Shown here: piece by piece, positions 1 through 9,350 of the stretch
How positions within the stretch are numbered: position 1 is the stretch's first letter
Layout: every line of letters starts with the position of its first letter
Origin: Calothrix sp. NIES-2098
Lineage (GTDB): Bacteria > Cyanobacteriota > Cyanobacteriia > Cyanobacteriales > Nostocaceae
Length of the DNA: 64,000 nucleotides
Direction: 5' to 3'
NCBI GenBank assembly: GCA_002368175.1
Contig: AP018172.1
Coordinates: 1,982,001 to 2,046,000, forward strand
Made by a program: the position numbers and the translations under genes
The notes under the pieces: generated by a model
Databases searched by the model: none
What the model saw: only the letters and a program-made list of their open reading frames with translations
Told to the model about the DNA's origin: nothing

Positions 1-2321
1 GGTGTAACCAACACAGCCAGCTTTTAGATTTCAAAATTATTCAGGTGCTGAACCGCAAAAGTTACGGCTGGGTGGAATATGTTGAGCAGCAATCTTGCAT
101 CGATGAAGCCTCTGTCAAACGTTTTTATCAACGCGCTGGGATGCTGTTGTGTGTGCTTTATGCTTTCAGGGGAACCGATTGCCATTGCGAAAACTTAATT
201 GCCAGTGGCGAACATTTAGTGTTAATCGATATGGAAACCTTGCTGCATCATGAAGCCAATCTAATTGACAATTCACCCTTTATTCAAGAGTTTGAGACAG
301 CCGCCGCACAACGCCTCTGGGATTCAGTACTCCGCACAGGGATGTTACCTCGGTGGGATTTTAGCAGCGATCGCCGCATTGCTTATGATATTAGCGGATT
401 AGGCAGTGTTGATTCAGGTCAAGCTCCCCGCAAGTTACGCCGCTGGCAGGCAATTAACACTGACAATATGCACCAACGCTATGAGTCTGTGACATTCCCT
501 CTAGAGAAAAATTTGCCCCGCTTGGGTGAAGTTGCTTTATCTGCCAACGATTATCAAGTAGAAATTGCTACGGGATTTGAGCAGATGTATCGTTTCTTGA
601 TGGTAAATCAGGATAGGCTCTTGGCTCCAGACAGTCCACTGGCTGCCATGCAAAATCAACAAGTCCGCTTTATCTTCCGCGCCACCCAGATTTACGGTAC
701 TATTCTCCAAAATGCGTGGGCACCCGATTATCTCAAAAATGGGGTGGACTATAGTATTGAACTGGATCGTCTCAGTTATGCTTTTCTAGTTGCTCAGGAA
801 AAACCCCATGCTTGGCCGATCCTGAGTGCGGAATTGCAAGCTATGCAGCAGTTAGATATTCCTTTTTTTACCGCTAGTGCTGCTAGTGATGACTTGAGCG
901 TAGGTAGAAATCAAACTATTCAGCAGTATTTTAAGCAACCTAGTTACCAGCAAGTTCTAATGCAATTGCAAGCATTGGATGAAACTGACTTAGCCCGACA
1001 AGTTGCGATCGTTCAAGGCTCCTACTATGCCAAGGTAGCGCAAACCGCAAGCAAAGAAAGTGAACAATGGAATGTTGAGTCCTTACCATTGCTGAACTCA
1101 CAACAGTTGATTGCGGAAGCTAGAGCGATCGCGTCTGAACTCGAAGCCAGAGCTATTCCCGATCCCGATGGAAGCGTTAACTGGATTGGCTTAGTTTATA
1201 TCCCCGAAGCGGAACGATTTCAACTACAGGTGTTAAACGACAGTCTGTATGACGGACGCAGTGGAATAGCGTTGTTTCTCGCCGCCCTCTATCAGGTATG
1301 CGGTGAACCGTGTTTCCGTAATCTGGCATTGCAGACATTACAATCGTTACGTAGACAAATTCAAACTCTCGATCCAGAATCTCAGCAGCGAAAAGCTCGA
1401 CTCAGTGGAATTGGGGGTACAACAGGTTTAGGTTCTACAATTTATACCTTCGTCAAGATTAGCCAATTTCTAGGTGATGAAACCCTCTTGCAAGATGCTC
1501 AAGTTTTGTGCGATTGGATGACACCAGAACTAATTGCTGCGGATAAATTTTTAGATATTATTAGCGGTGCTGCTGGAGCTATATTATGTCTGTTGTCTCT
1601 TTATGGAGTCACAAAAGAAGCCAGCGTATTGGAAAAAGCGATCGCCTGCGGACAGCATTTACTTACTCACCGAGTCAGCCATGAAGGTGCGCCTAAAGCC
1701 TGGCTAACCATTGGTGAAACACCTTTTACTGGCTTCTCTCATGGTGCTGCTGGTATTTCTTATGCGTTGCTACAACTCTACGCTGTTACCCAAGACCGTA
1801 ACTATTTAGAAGCCGCCTTAGAAGGGATTGAGTATGAACGCAGCGTTTTTTCGGAATCCCATGCCAATTGGCCCGACTTCCGTGGATTAGCACAAACAGG
1901 ACAGCCTATGTTTCCCGTCCAGTGGTGTCATGGTGCAGCTGGAATTGGGTTAGCTCGCTTAGGTAGTTTCAAGATTGTGAACATACCTGAAATTGAACGC
2001 GAGATTGAAATCGCTCTGCAAACTACTCAACGCCATGCATTGCAAGCCATCGATCATCTATGCTGTGGGAATATGGGTCGGGTTGAGGTGCTATTAGTTG
2101 GTGGACAACGCTACTCCCGTCCTGATTGGTATGAAAGCGCTTTCCAGAATGCAATGAACATTGTAGCTAAAGCCAAGCGTACTGGAGCCTATAAACTGTT
2201 TCCCAACCTACCTAATTCTGTATTTAATCCTGGCTTCTTCCCAGGTACAGCCGGAATTGGTTATCAACTTCTTCGTCTAGCACACCCAGAACAATTACCT
2301 TCAGTTTTGCTGTGGGAATAA
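1..2321 (+). CDS. lanM: Class II lanthipeptide synthetase LanM, C-terminal part (5' partial)
   Basis: LanM enzymes dehydrate Ser/Thr of a precursor peptide and then add Cys thiols to make (methyl)lanthionine rings in the cytoplasm. The frame is open from base 3, so the gene runs off the left edge. Seen: the end of the kinase-like dehydratase domain (GTDCHCENLIA from nt 171, then LIDMETL), and from about nt 1130 a LanC-like cyclase domain with FSHGAAG (His codon 1740), WCHG (Cys codon 1926) and CCGN (Cys codons 2061 and 2064). The CCG in place of the usual CHG predicts a three-Cys zinc site, as in the ProcM-type substrate-tolerant LanM group. A secretion protein and a C39-type exporter follow, completing a lanthipeptide export locus. 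No precursor gene is in the window; it should lie upstream. Confidence 0.95.
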   Translation, partial: CNQHSQLLDFKIIQVLNRKSYGWVEYVEQQSCIDEASVKRFYQRAGMLLCVLYAFRGTDCHCENLIASGEHLVLIDMETLLHHEANLIDNSPFIQEFETAAAQRLWDSVLRTGMLPRWDFSSDRRIAYDISGLGSVDSGQAPRKLRRWQAINTDNMHQRYESVTFPLEKNLPRLGEVALSANDYQVEIATGFEQMYRFLMVNQDRLLAPDSPLAAMQNQQVRFIFRATQIYGTILQNAWAPDYLKNGVDYSIELDRLSYAFLVAQEKPHAWPILSAELQAMQQLDIPFFTASAASDDLSVGRNQTIQQYFKQPSYQQVLMQLQALDETDLARQVAIVQGSYYAKVAQTASKESEQWNVESLPLLNSQQLIAEARAIASELEARAIPDPDGSVNWIGLVYIPEAERFQLQVLNDSLYDGRSGIALFLAALYQVCGEPCFRNLALQTLQSLRRQIQTLDPESQQRKARLSGIGGTTGLGSTIYTFVKISQFLGDETLLQDAQVLCDWMTPELIAADKFLDIISGAAGAILCLLSLYGVTKEASVLEKAIACGQHLLTHRVSHEGAPKAWLTIGETPFTGFSHGAAGISYALLQLYAVTQDRNYLEAALEGIEYERSVFSESHANWPDFRGLAQTGQPMFPVQWCHGAAGIGLARLGSFKIVNIPEIEREIEIALQTTQRHALQAIDHLCCGNMGRVEVLLVGGQRYSRPDWYESAFQNAMNIVAKAKRTGAYKLFPNLPNSVFNPGFFPGTAGIGYQLLRLAHPEQLPSVLLWE

Positions 2322-2342
2322 GAAGGACACAGAGACACGGAA

Positions 2343-2380
2343 AATGCCCAATGCCCCATGCCCCATGCCCAATGCCCTAT
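2343..2380. repeat. Short tandem ATGCCC(C/A) repeats
   Basis: Between lanM and the next gene, ATGCCC-type units (ATGCCCA, ATGCCCC) repeat about five times and run directly into the likely ATG at 2379. The same unit type occurs inside the kinase gene near 42,280, so it is a dispersed short repeat. It creates spurious upstream in-frame ATG codons, e.g. at 2358. Confidence 0.7.
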
Positions 2381-2945
2381 GACAAACCCACCTCGCTCAA
2401 TCTTTCGTGAAGATGCTGTTCGTCGTTATTTAGAAGGTAGGGAAAAGTCTATCTTGCCGCGACTGGTTTCTCCACGCACGTTTATTTATCTATGGTTTAT
2501 GTTGGGGTTGCTAGGGATGAGTAGTATCATCGCTTGGCTGACTAAAGTACCTGTCTATGCATCTGGAACAGCCGTTGTTGTTCGCTGGAAAGACAAAAAA
2601 GTTACTCCTGAAGGTATTGTTGTCGCTGCTTTTTTTGAGCCTCAACAGATTGCAAATTTACCAAAAACCAAGAAATTATTTTTAAATTTTGCCGATCGGG
2701 GCGCTCGCACTGCTGCCATCATTGCTGTTGAACCAGAGATTGTTAGCCCCGACACTATCCAAAAACGATTTGCGATCGCGCAAATTACCGGGCCTAGTGC
2801 AATAGCGATCGCACAATTAGAGCCGATAGACAAAAACTTGCCTGCTGCTGCATATCTGGGTAGTGTCGGTGATGCACAAGCAGAAGTTGGATCGCAACGT
2901 CTCATATCTTTATTACCACTAATTGGGCAATTCTTTGAGCAATAG
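2379..2945 (+). CDS. HlyD-like secretion protein of a bacteriocin export system
   Basis: Probable inner-membrane accessory subunit of the peptide exporter encoded next. Starting at 2379 it has 188 residues: a short cytoplasmic N-terminus, one membrane segment (about 34-54) and a periplasmic domain of about 130 residues. It lacks the long coiled coil of full membrane-fusion proteins, so it is short for the HlyD family but resembles the small NHLM-type secretion proteins found with C39 ABC exporters. The ATG at 2379 is preferred over 2358, because the extra codons there come from an ATGCCC repeat. It lies 57 nt after lanM and 3 nt before the ABC gene, so the three genes are probably one operon. 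Function is inferred mainly from position and topology. Confidence 0.72.
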   Translation: MTNPPRSIFREDAVRRYLEGREKSILPRLVSPRTFIYLWFMLGLLGMSSIIAWLTKVPVYASGTAVVVRWKDKKVTPEGIVVAAFFEPQQIANLPKTKKLFLNFADRGARTAAIIAVEPEIVSPDTIQKRFAIAQITGPSAIAIAQLEPIDKNLPAAAYLGSVGDAQAEVGSQRLISLLPLIGQFFEQ

Positions 2946-2948
2946 ATC

Positions 2949-5207
2949 ATGAATGTTCTCAAGAAAGTACAACGAATAAATTTACAGCTAGAAGCGATCG
3001 CTTGGGGACTGAAATATCTCATCTCGCCTACTCGTTGGCTGAAGTTTTTGCAGCATTACCAACGGCGAGTTCCAATTAGATTACAACTCAATGCTGTTGA
3101 ATGTGGTGCAGCTTGTCTAGCAATGATTCTCAGTTACTATGGCAGGCAGACTCAAGTTAACGAATGTCGGGAGTTTATGGGGATTGGTCGAGATGGTGTG
3201 ACTGCACAGACCATAGCTCAAGCTGCCCGTGCTTATGGATTGCGTGTCAAAGCATACTCTATAGAAGAACTTGCTGATTTTAAATATATTCATTTACCAG
3301 CAATTGTTTATTGGAAGTTCGAGCATTTCCTAGTAGTAGAACGCTGGTCAAAAAACTATGTTGAAATTGTCGATCCCAGTAGTGGACGATGCCGATTAAC
3401 TATCGAGCAATTTAATGAGGGCTTTACAGGGGTGGTATTGACTTTCGAGCCTGGAGTACAATTCCAACGCCGCCGCAAAAAAGCTTCATTATCCTGGTCA
3501 GATTACTTGCTGCAATCCATTGGGCAGACACCAGGCTTGTTGTTGCAAATCCTCAGCACTTCTGTGCTGCTACAAATTTTAGGGCTAGCGTTACCTATCT
3601 TGACCAAAGTAGTTGTAGATCGCATCTTGCCGTTTCAACTCCCCGATGTCATGCCCATCTTGGGAATAGGAATGCTGATTCTCGTTCTAGCGCAAATGGT
3701 AACGAGTTATTTACGCGCCGCATTGCTGATTTATTTGCAAGCACGCATTGATACCCGCTTAATGCTGGGTTTCTTTGAGCATTTACTGACACTCCCCTTT
3801 CGCTTTTTTGAGCAACGTACAGTAGGCGACCTGCTGATGCGTCTTGGTAGCAATGCCATGATTAGAGAAACGCTGACTAGTCAGACGCTATCAATCATCT
3901 TAGATGGTACGTTTGTGTTGGGATATCTAGTCTTACTGTTCTTTCAAGAACCCACTTTTGGCATCGCTGTTTTGGTTGTGGGACTGCTTCAGGTAACACT
4001 TTTACTAGGCACAACCAGGCGAGTCCATGACTTAATGCAACGCGACTTGTTAGCCCAAGCAGAATCTCAAAGTTACTTGGTTGAAGCATTAACCGGAATC
4101 CTGACACTCAAGGCCTGTGGCAGTGAAGACCGTGCTTTTGATTACTGGTCTAATTTATTTTTTAAGCAATTGAATGTCTCGCTGCAACGCAATCATTTAG
4201 GGGCAATGGTTGACACAGCAATGGTTTCGCTGCGTACTTTCTCACCACTGGTGCTGTTATGGATAGGAGCAATGTATGTATTAAATGGAACTATGAGTTT
4301 AGGGACAATGCTAGCGTTAAATGCGATCGCAGCGTCTTTTTTCATGCCCCTGACCTCGCTGGTAGCAAACGGTCAGCGTCTACAATTGGTAGGCGCACAT
4401 CTTGAAAGATTAACTGATGTTCTTACAGCTCAATCAGAGCAGCAGTTAGAGCAAGTTCAAACAGCACTACAAATAACCGGACGAATTGAGTTAAAGCAGG
4501 TGAGTTTTCATTACGATTTAAATGTCCCACCAGTTTTACACGATATTTCACTCACAATCGAACCCGGACAAAAAATCGCTTTAGTTGGTCGCTCTGGATC
4601 GGGAAAAAGTACGCTAGCAAAGCTTTTACTGGGGTTGTATTTACCAACAGCAGGAGAAATCTTTTATGATGGTATGCCATTGTCAGCATTAAACTGGCGC
4701 ACATTGCGTAGTCAATTTGGGGTAGTACTGCAAGAGCCTTTCCTGTTTAGCGGTTCAATTCGGCAAAATATTAGCGTTAACAATCCTAGCTTGGCTCTAG
4801 AGAAAATCATGGCAGCAGCAAAGCTAGCAGCTATCCACGATGATATTATGCAAATGCCTATGGGTTACGAAACCAGACTGGCAGAAGGCGGTAGTGGTTT
4901 ATCGGGAGGACAACGCCAACGGTTAGCACTGGCGCGTGCTTTAGCTCACCAACCTGCTATTCTCTTATTAGATGAAGCAACCAGCCATCTTGATGTTGTA
5001 ACTGAGAGTTTGATTGATCAGAATTTGCATCAGCTTTCATGTACGCGGATTGCGATCGCTCATCGATTGAGTACTATCCGCAATGCTGATAAAATTTTAG
5101 TTCTCGATCGCGGGACAATTGTTGAACAAGGTTCCCATGAGGAACTTCTACGTCTAGATGGACATTATGCTTCATTAATTAATGGAACTTCGTTTGCGCG
5201 AACCTAA
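2949..5207 (+). CDS. C39 peptidase-containing ABC transporter for lanthipeptide/bacteriocin export
   Basis: A 752-residue peptidase-containing ABC transporter that cleaves the leader from a modified peptide and exports the core. N-terminal C39 peptidase: Cys52 in ECGAACLAM, His126 in FEHFL and Asp142 in VDPSSG form the expected triad. The membrane domain spans about 180-470. The ATPase domain has Walker A GRSGSGKST (547-555), signature LSGGQ (651-655), Walker B LLLDEA (Asp675, Glu676) and the H-loop His705. All key residues are present, so it should be active. Leader cleavage by C39 normally follows a double-Gly-type motif, so the missing precursor should carry one. It follows the HlyD-like gene by 3 nt. 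Confidence 0.95.
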   Translation: MNVLKKVQRINLQLEAIAWGLKYLISPTRWLKFLQHYQRRVPIRLQLNAVECGAACLAMILSYYGRQTQVNECREFMGIGRDGVTAQTIAQAARAYGLRVKAYSIEELADFKYIHLPAIVYWKFEHFLVVERWSKNYVEIVDPSSGRCRLTIEQFNEGFTGVVLTFEPGVQFQRRRKKASLSWSDYLLQSIGQTPGLLLQILSTSVLLQILGLALPILTKVVVDRILPFQLPDVMPILGIGMLILVLAQMVTSYLRAALLIYLQARIDTRLMLGFFEHLLTLPFRFFEQRTVGDLLMRLGSNAMIRETLTSQTLSIILDGTFVLGYLVLLFFQEPTFGIAVLVVGLLQVTLLLGTTRRVHDLMQRDLLAQAESQSYLVEALTGILTLKACGSEDRAFDYWSNLFFKQLNVSLQRNHLGAMVDTAMVSLRTFSPLVLLWIGAMYVLNGTMSLGTMLALNAIAASFFMPLTSLVANGQRLQLVGAHLERLTDVLTAQSEQQLEQVQTALQITGRIELKQVSFHYDLNVPPVLHDISLTIEPGQKIALVGRSGSGKSTLAKLLLGLYLPTAGEIFYDGMPLSALNWRTLRSQFGVVLQEPFLFSGSIRQNISVNNPSLALEKIMAAAKLAAIHDDIMQMPMGYETRLAEGGSGLSGGQRQRLALARALAHQPAILLLDEATSHLDVVTESLIDQNLHQLSCTRIAIAHRLSTIRNADKILVLDRGTIVEQGSHEELLRLDGHYASLINGTSFART

Positions 5208-5249
5208 AAAATATGAGTCGTAGCTTTTGAGATTAAGGCTGATTTTAGC

Positions 5250-5278
5250 AAGTTATGCCATTCTGTAGTGCATAACTT
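5250..5278 (+). terminator. Hairpin after the exporter gene
   Basis: Perfect 9-bp inverted repeat (AAGTTATGC / GCATAACTT) with an 11-nt loop, 42 nt after the transporter stop and just before the next start codon. There is no clear T-run, so it may be a weak terminator or a 5' UTR structure of the next gene. Confidence 0.4.
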
Positions 5279-5286
5279 GATAGGCT

Positions 5287-6480
5287 ATGGCATTAATTAT
5301 GAAACAGGTTCAATGGCTGGTGGTTTGGAGCATTGGTATTTGGACATTATCATCAACTAACTTACAAGCTGCTCAAGTACAAGAAAGCAGGAAAACGTTA
5401 ATTTCTGTAGATAATTTAGAAAACTTTGACAATAACTCGAAAGTCCTACCCTCTCGATTTGAGCTAAAACCTCTTTTAATTGCTGCACCTGAAAATTTTA
5501 ATCCTGGACTGCAAGTACCGCCACCATTACCAAAACCCTTACCTAAGCCTAGCCCACCATCAACTTCTCCCGACCCAATTCAACCATTTGCAGTTTTAGA
5601 AAGTATACAAACGGACTTTCGTAATGATACAGATAATTTCGGTCAACATAATTTGTTCATTGAACCCACATTTCAGTTTCGATTGCCGAATGGCAATAAA
5701 ATATTTGTGAGAACGGGGTTTGACTTTTTTGAGCAACCAGGTGTGGAATCAATTAGCAATATTCCTTTACAAATTGGTTGGTCAGGAAAAATTGGACAAG
5801 TCACTTTGCAAACAGCAGCAGGAGTTGATATGTTCAACCGTTTACCCATAGCGACAAATTTTAATGCTAAAGTTGAAGCCCCAATTGTACCGTTGAAAGT
5901 TTCTTCGGACAGATTAGTTTCGGGTGTAATAATATCAGTAAACTTAAACCAAAGTCCTTATAAATTTAATGCTCGAACTTTAGACAATCAAATTACTGCT
6001 TGGCGCTTTGGCCCTGATTTATATTGGCAGATCGATCGCGATACTAGCTTATTCTCTTCATTACGCTTGGGTAACTACAACGATGGAAATTCGGAAATTC
6101 AGTCGTTTAGCAGACTAGAACGCAAGTTTGGACAATTTTCTCTGGCAGCTAATTTATTTACCTGGAGTTACGATCGCAATGTAGAACGTACAAGCGGCTA
6201 TTTTTCTCCACCAGATTTTTTGGTATACAACGCTGAGGTGGCTTGGGAGGGAGATATTGCCAATTTCTTACGCTGTCGCCTGTCTGCTAATTTAGGACAG
6301 CAACGACTTAATGGTGAATTTGATAACGCTAATGCTTATCAATCTCGCTGTACAGTTAAGCTTTCACCCGAAATAGAAGCAGATTTAGGTTATAGCTTTA
6401 GTAATGTGCGAAATCAGGACACCGGAGGAAGCGCTTACGGTGCGAATTCTTTGACAGGACAGTTGCGAGTTAAATTTTAA
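5287..6480 (+). CDS. Predicted secreted outer-membrane beta-barrel protein
   Basis: No named family recognised. The 397-residue product has a signal peptide (hydrophobic stretch about 10-24, then ALQAAQ-like small residues; Met5 at 5299 is an equally good start), a Pro-rich linker (PPPLPKPLPKPSPPS, about 80-95), then about 290 residues of alternating polar/hydrophobic strands that end in a C-terminal Phe, as in outer-membrane barrels. The sequence LIAAPENFNPG before the linker nearly matches LIAAPDNFNPE in the DUF3131 protein at 12865, which ties the two to one locus or export route. A role as outer-membrane porin for polysaccharide export is inference. Confidence 0.6.
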   Translation: MALIMKQVQWLVVWSIGIWTLSSTNLQAAQVQESRKTLISVDNLENFDNNSKVLPSRFELKPLLIAAPENFNPGLQVPPPLPKPLPKPSPPSTSPDPIQPFAVLESIQTDFRNDTDNFGQHNLFIEPTFQFRLPNGNKIFVRTGFDFFEQPGVESISNIPLQIGWSGKIGQVTLQTAAGVDMFNRLPIATNFNAKVEAPIVPLKVSSDRLVSGVIISVNLNQSPYKFNARTLDNQITAWRFGPDLYWQIDRDTSLFSSLRLGNYNDGNSEIQSFSRLERKFGQFSLAANLFTWSYDRNVERTSGYFSPPDFLVYNAEVAWEGDIANFLRCRLSANLGQQRLNGEFDNANAYQSRCTVKLSPEIEADLGYSFSNVRNQDTGGSAYGANSLTGQLRVKF

Positions 6481-6567
6481 GTATGACTGTCTGTTAGTTG
6501 AATTTGAAAGCTGGGAAAAATGAAGTTGTTACAGCAACAGTGACTTCAAAATAAGGCTTTTTACAAC

Positions 6568-8025
6568 ATGAGTTCTGATTTTCAACCGCCACCAAAAGGC
6601 TTGTCCGTACTGGCTTCTGTGGGAGGGGTGGTGACTGCAATAACTGCGATCGCGCTTTTAAATCTTTGGTCTAGTCGTCTGGCGCAAAATACACAAACGC
6701 CTGCAATTTCAACATCTCAAACTGTTACCCCTACTCCCACAGCCAACTTGGAAGCCCAAGCACAAAACGTAGCAAAACTTGATGCTGAATCCGTAGTTTT
6801 ACAGGGAACAGCAATTACTTCTAGCGAACTAGTCGGCAAAACACCTTTTACTACAGCTGGAGTCAGAAAACTGGATGCAGTTGACATCGCAACTGCACGT
6901 CTAGCTTGGTCATATTTTCAACGCAACTGGAATGAGCAAACTGGCTTAGTCAATTCTGCTGATAAATTTGCATCTGTAACTATTTGGGATCAAGCAGCTG
7001 CGATCGCAGCTTTGGTGAGTGCGAGAGAACTCGATATCATCCCAGAAGCAGAATTTGAGGCGAAGATGACCAAGATGTTGCAGACTCTAGGATCGTTGCC
7101 TTTATATAAAGGTGAACTACCCAACAAAGTCTACAACGCCAAAACTCTGATACCTGTTAATTACGGACAATTAGAGAAAAGAGAAGAAATTGGTTGGTCT
7201 GCCATCGATTTGGGAAGGATGGCAATTTGGTTGAAGATTGTCGAAGCCAAGTATCCCAAAATGCGATCGCCTGTGCAAGCTGTGTGGAAGCATTGGCAAG
7301 TCAAGCGCCTCACCAAAAACGGGCAAATGTACGGTACTGCCGTTGTTCAAGGTAAAGAACAGTATAACCAAGAAGGTCGCTTGGGCTACGAAAATTATGC
7401 TGCCTACGGTTTAAAACTGTGGGGTTTAGATGTCAAGCAAGCCTTAGAGCATAAGTCTAATACCGCCTTTGTTAATCTTTACGGCCAGGGGGTTCCCTAC
7501 GATCGCCGCGACGCGAAAAACTCAGGCGCAAATAACTACGTTCTCAGCGAACCCTATATTCTCGATGGCATAGAAACAGGGTTTAAAGCGTTGCCTAAAG
7601 CTTATGCCGACAGAATTTTAGCTGCGCAAGAAGCGCGTTATCAAGCAACCAAAGAATTAACTGCTCTCACAGAAGACAATTTAGATCGTCCGCCGTATTT
7701 TGTTTACAATAGCTTGTTTGTTAACGGCAAACCTTGGGCAACAATTACCGATACCCAAGAACAGCATAATAATTTACGATTCCTCAGTGCTAAAGCTGCG
7801 ATCGGTTGGCACGTACTTTACAACACCGATTACACTGGCCAGCTATTTGATTTTGTCCAAACTCATCTCAAGTCTAAAGATGGCTGGTACAACGGCTTTT
7901 ATGAATCTCTGCGTCAGCCAAATAAATCTCTCACCGCCAACAATAATGGTGTGATTTTAGAGAGTTTGCTGTACAAGCAAGTCGGACAACCACTTACCAT
8001 TTGGGCAGGGATCAAAGTCAACTAG
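6568..8025 (+). CDS. DUF3131 domain protein, membrane-anchored
   Basis: 485 residues: N-terminal membrane segment (about 12-36), a Thr/Pro/Ala-rich linker, then one DUF3131 domain (about 105-480). Conserved blocks shared with the paralogues at 9961 and 12865 are visible: TIWDQ, LPNKVYNAKTL, IGWSAIDLGRMA, GRLGYENYAAYGLKLWG, NNYVLSEPYILDG and LTEDNLDRPPYF. The Trp-Asp and Glu-Asp pairs are candidate active-site acids. DUF3131 has no established reaction; its (alpha/alpha)-toroid-like pattern and the GT2 downstream suggest a periplasmic glycan-acting enzyme, which is inference. It follows the barrel gene by 87 nt and ends in a clear hairpin. Confidence 0.85.
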   Translation: MSSDFQPPPKGLSVLASVGGVVTAITAIALLNLWSSRLAQNTQTPAISTSQTVTPTPTANLEAQAQNVAKLDAESVVLQGTAITSSELVGKTPFTTAGVRKLDAVDIATARLAWSYFQRNWNEQTGLVNSADKFASVTIWDQAAAIAALVSARELDIIPEAEFEAKMTKMLQTLGSLPLYKGELPNKVYNAKTLIPVNYGQLEKREEIGWSAIDLGRMAIWLKIVEAKYPKMRSPVQAVWKHWQVKRLTKNGQMYGTAVVQGKEQYNQEGRLGYENYAAYGLKLWGLDVKQALEHKSNTAFVNLYGQGVPYDRRDAKNSGANNYVLSEPYILDGIETGFKALPKAYADRILAAQEARYQATKELTALTEDNLDRPPYFVYNSLFVNGKPWATITDTQEQHNNLRFLSAKAAIGWHVLYNTDYTGQLFDFVQTHLKSKDGWYNGFYESLRQPNKSLTANNNGVILESLLYKQVGQPLTIWAGIKVN

Positions 8026-8034
8026 GAAGCTTAT

Positions 8035-8069
8035 CAGAAAACTGCCTATGAGCAATGTGCAGTTTTCTG
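8035..8069 (+). terminator. Rho-independent terminator-like hairpin
   Basis: Perfect 11-bp inverted repeat, CAGAAAACTGC (8035-8045) and GCAGTTTTCTG (8059-8069), beginning 10 nt after the DUF3131 stop and followed by TATTTATG. It separates this gene from the convergent Fic gene. Confidence 0.7.
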
Positions 8070-8228
8070 TATTTATGCGTGAGCGATCGCTATTAATCCT
8101 GAAATCCTAGCATCCTGAAATGCGATCATTGTTTATAGTCTGCACTCACCAGACGTAAATGACCTTTGTCACTCAAATAATCATATTAATAGGTTCCAAT
8201 GCAGCGCGGTTATTAGACACATTCCCTA

Positions 8229-9350
8229 CTAAACCCTGACAAGTTCCATTAGTGGTTCAAAAGAATATAGAGCTGGCCTTCTTCCAGATGCTTCCTCCAA
8301 AGTCATAAGAATATTTTTTTCTATAAATATCCTAGTAAATCTCGCAGCAGTTGCGGTCGGAATGCCACTATTTGCTGTAAATTTGTTGTTTCTAAATACA
8401 GGATTTGTAAATACAAAATCAAGAGCATTAACACTCCATTTTGAAGATAGAATATCTGAAAATACAGTTTTCATTTCTTCATATAGATTTCGTATATTTT
8501 CAGCTATTTTTAGATTTCTAATTGCCTGTTGTTCAATTGCTTCGAGAAAGAACTTACACCATTCTTCCCAATCATTATTTTCAGAAACATTTCTCATTGC
8601 ATCTATATAAAGATCTTTGTGTTCTTCCAAATATCCACTAATATAAAAATGAGGTTCTGATATCGTACCGAAAGACCACAGCATTAATGTAATCAACATT
8701 CGACCTATGCGTCCATTGCCATCTTTAAATGGGTGTAGTGCTTCAAATTCAACATGTGTTATCGCAGTCTTAACTAATGTCGGATGTGAACTTTTTTCTA
8801 TATATTGAAATAGTTTATCTAATCCATCCTGTAGTTTTTCTGGGCTAACTGGAATGAACAATATGTTCTTCTTCAATGTGTCAGCAATATAATTTTGCTC
8901 TTTTTTAAACTCGCCTGGTGATTTTGATGCTCCTCGACCAAACCACAATAACCTTTCATGAATTGTTTTTATTAAAAATTGAGAGAGAGGATATCCCTCT
9001 TTCATCATTTTCTGCACTGACTTTAGCGCTCTTTGATATAGAAGAGTTTCAATGACCTCCGATCTAACGTTTGGGGAAGCTTCTAATTTGTCATCGTGAT
9101 CTGCCTCATACTTTAGAATCTCATCCATCGTACTCACAGTCCCTTCCATTCTTGAGGATATAACAGCTTCTTGGTTTCTTAGAGGTGCTAATAGAATTTC
9201 ACTGTTATGCATGTTCTTTAGCATTTGGTCATATCGAGCCACCGCATCAGTTGCTTTTATCAATGGCTCTATAAATTTCTCATAATTCAGGCTATTCGGT
9301 GGAAATTTATCGTAGTGATAGTTTACTGCATGATCTAGATTGAGATCCAT
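8229..9350 (-). CDS. Fic family AMPylase with N-terminal autoinhibitory helix
   Basis: 373 residues with a complete Fic motif HPFKDGNGRIGR at 206-217 (catalytic His206, phosphate-binding Asn/Arg), so nucleotidyl (usually AMP) transfer to a protein hydroxyl is expected. An inhibitory motif of the S-x-x-x-E-G type lies at 65-70 (Ser65, Glu69), placing it in the class with N-terminal self-inhibition. The Fic_N region covers about 20-100, and the C-terminal 80 residues look like a winged helix (NSGIPTATAARFTRIF). It lies convergent to the DUF3131 genes and splits the polysaccharide locus. The target is unknown, and no separate antitoxin is adjacent, as expected when inhibition is intramolecular. 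Confidence 0.93.
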   Translation of the reverse strand: MDLNLDHAVNYHYDKFPPNSLNYEKFIEPLIKATDAVARYDQMLKNMHNSEILLAPLRNQEAVISSRMEGTVSTMDEILKYEADHDDKLEASPNVRSEVIETLLYQRALKSVQKMMKEGYPLSQFLIKTIHERLLWFGRGASKSPGEFKKEQNYIADTLKKNILFIPVSPEKLQDGLDKLFQYIEKSSHPTLVKTAITHVEFEALHPFKDGNGRIGRMLITLMLWSFGTISEPHFYISGYLEEHKDLYIDAMRNVSENNDWEEWCKFFLEAIEQQAIRNLKIAENIRNLYEEMKTVFSDILSSKWSVNALDFVFTNPVFRNNKFTANSGIPTATAARFTRIFIEKNILMTLEEASGRRPALYSFEPLMELVRV

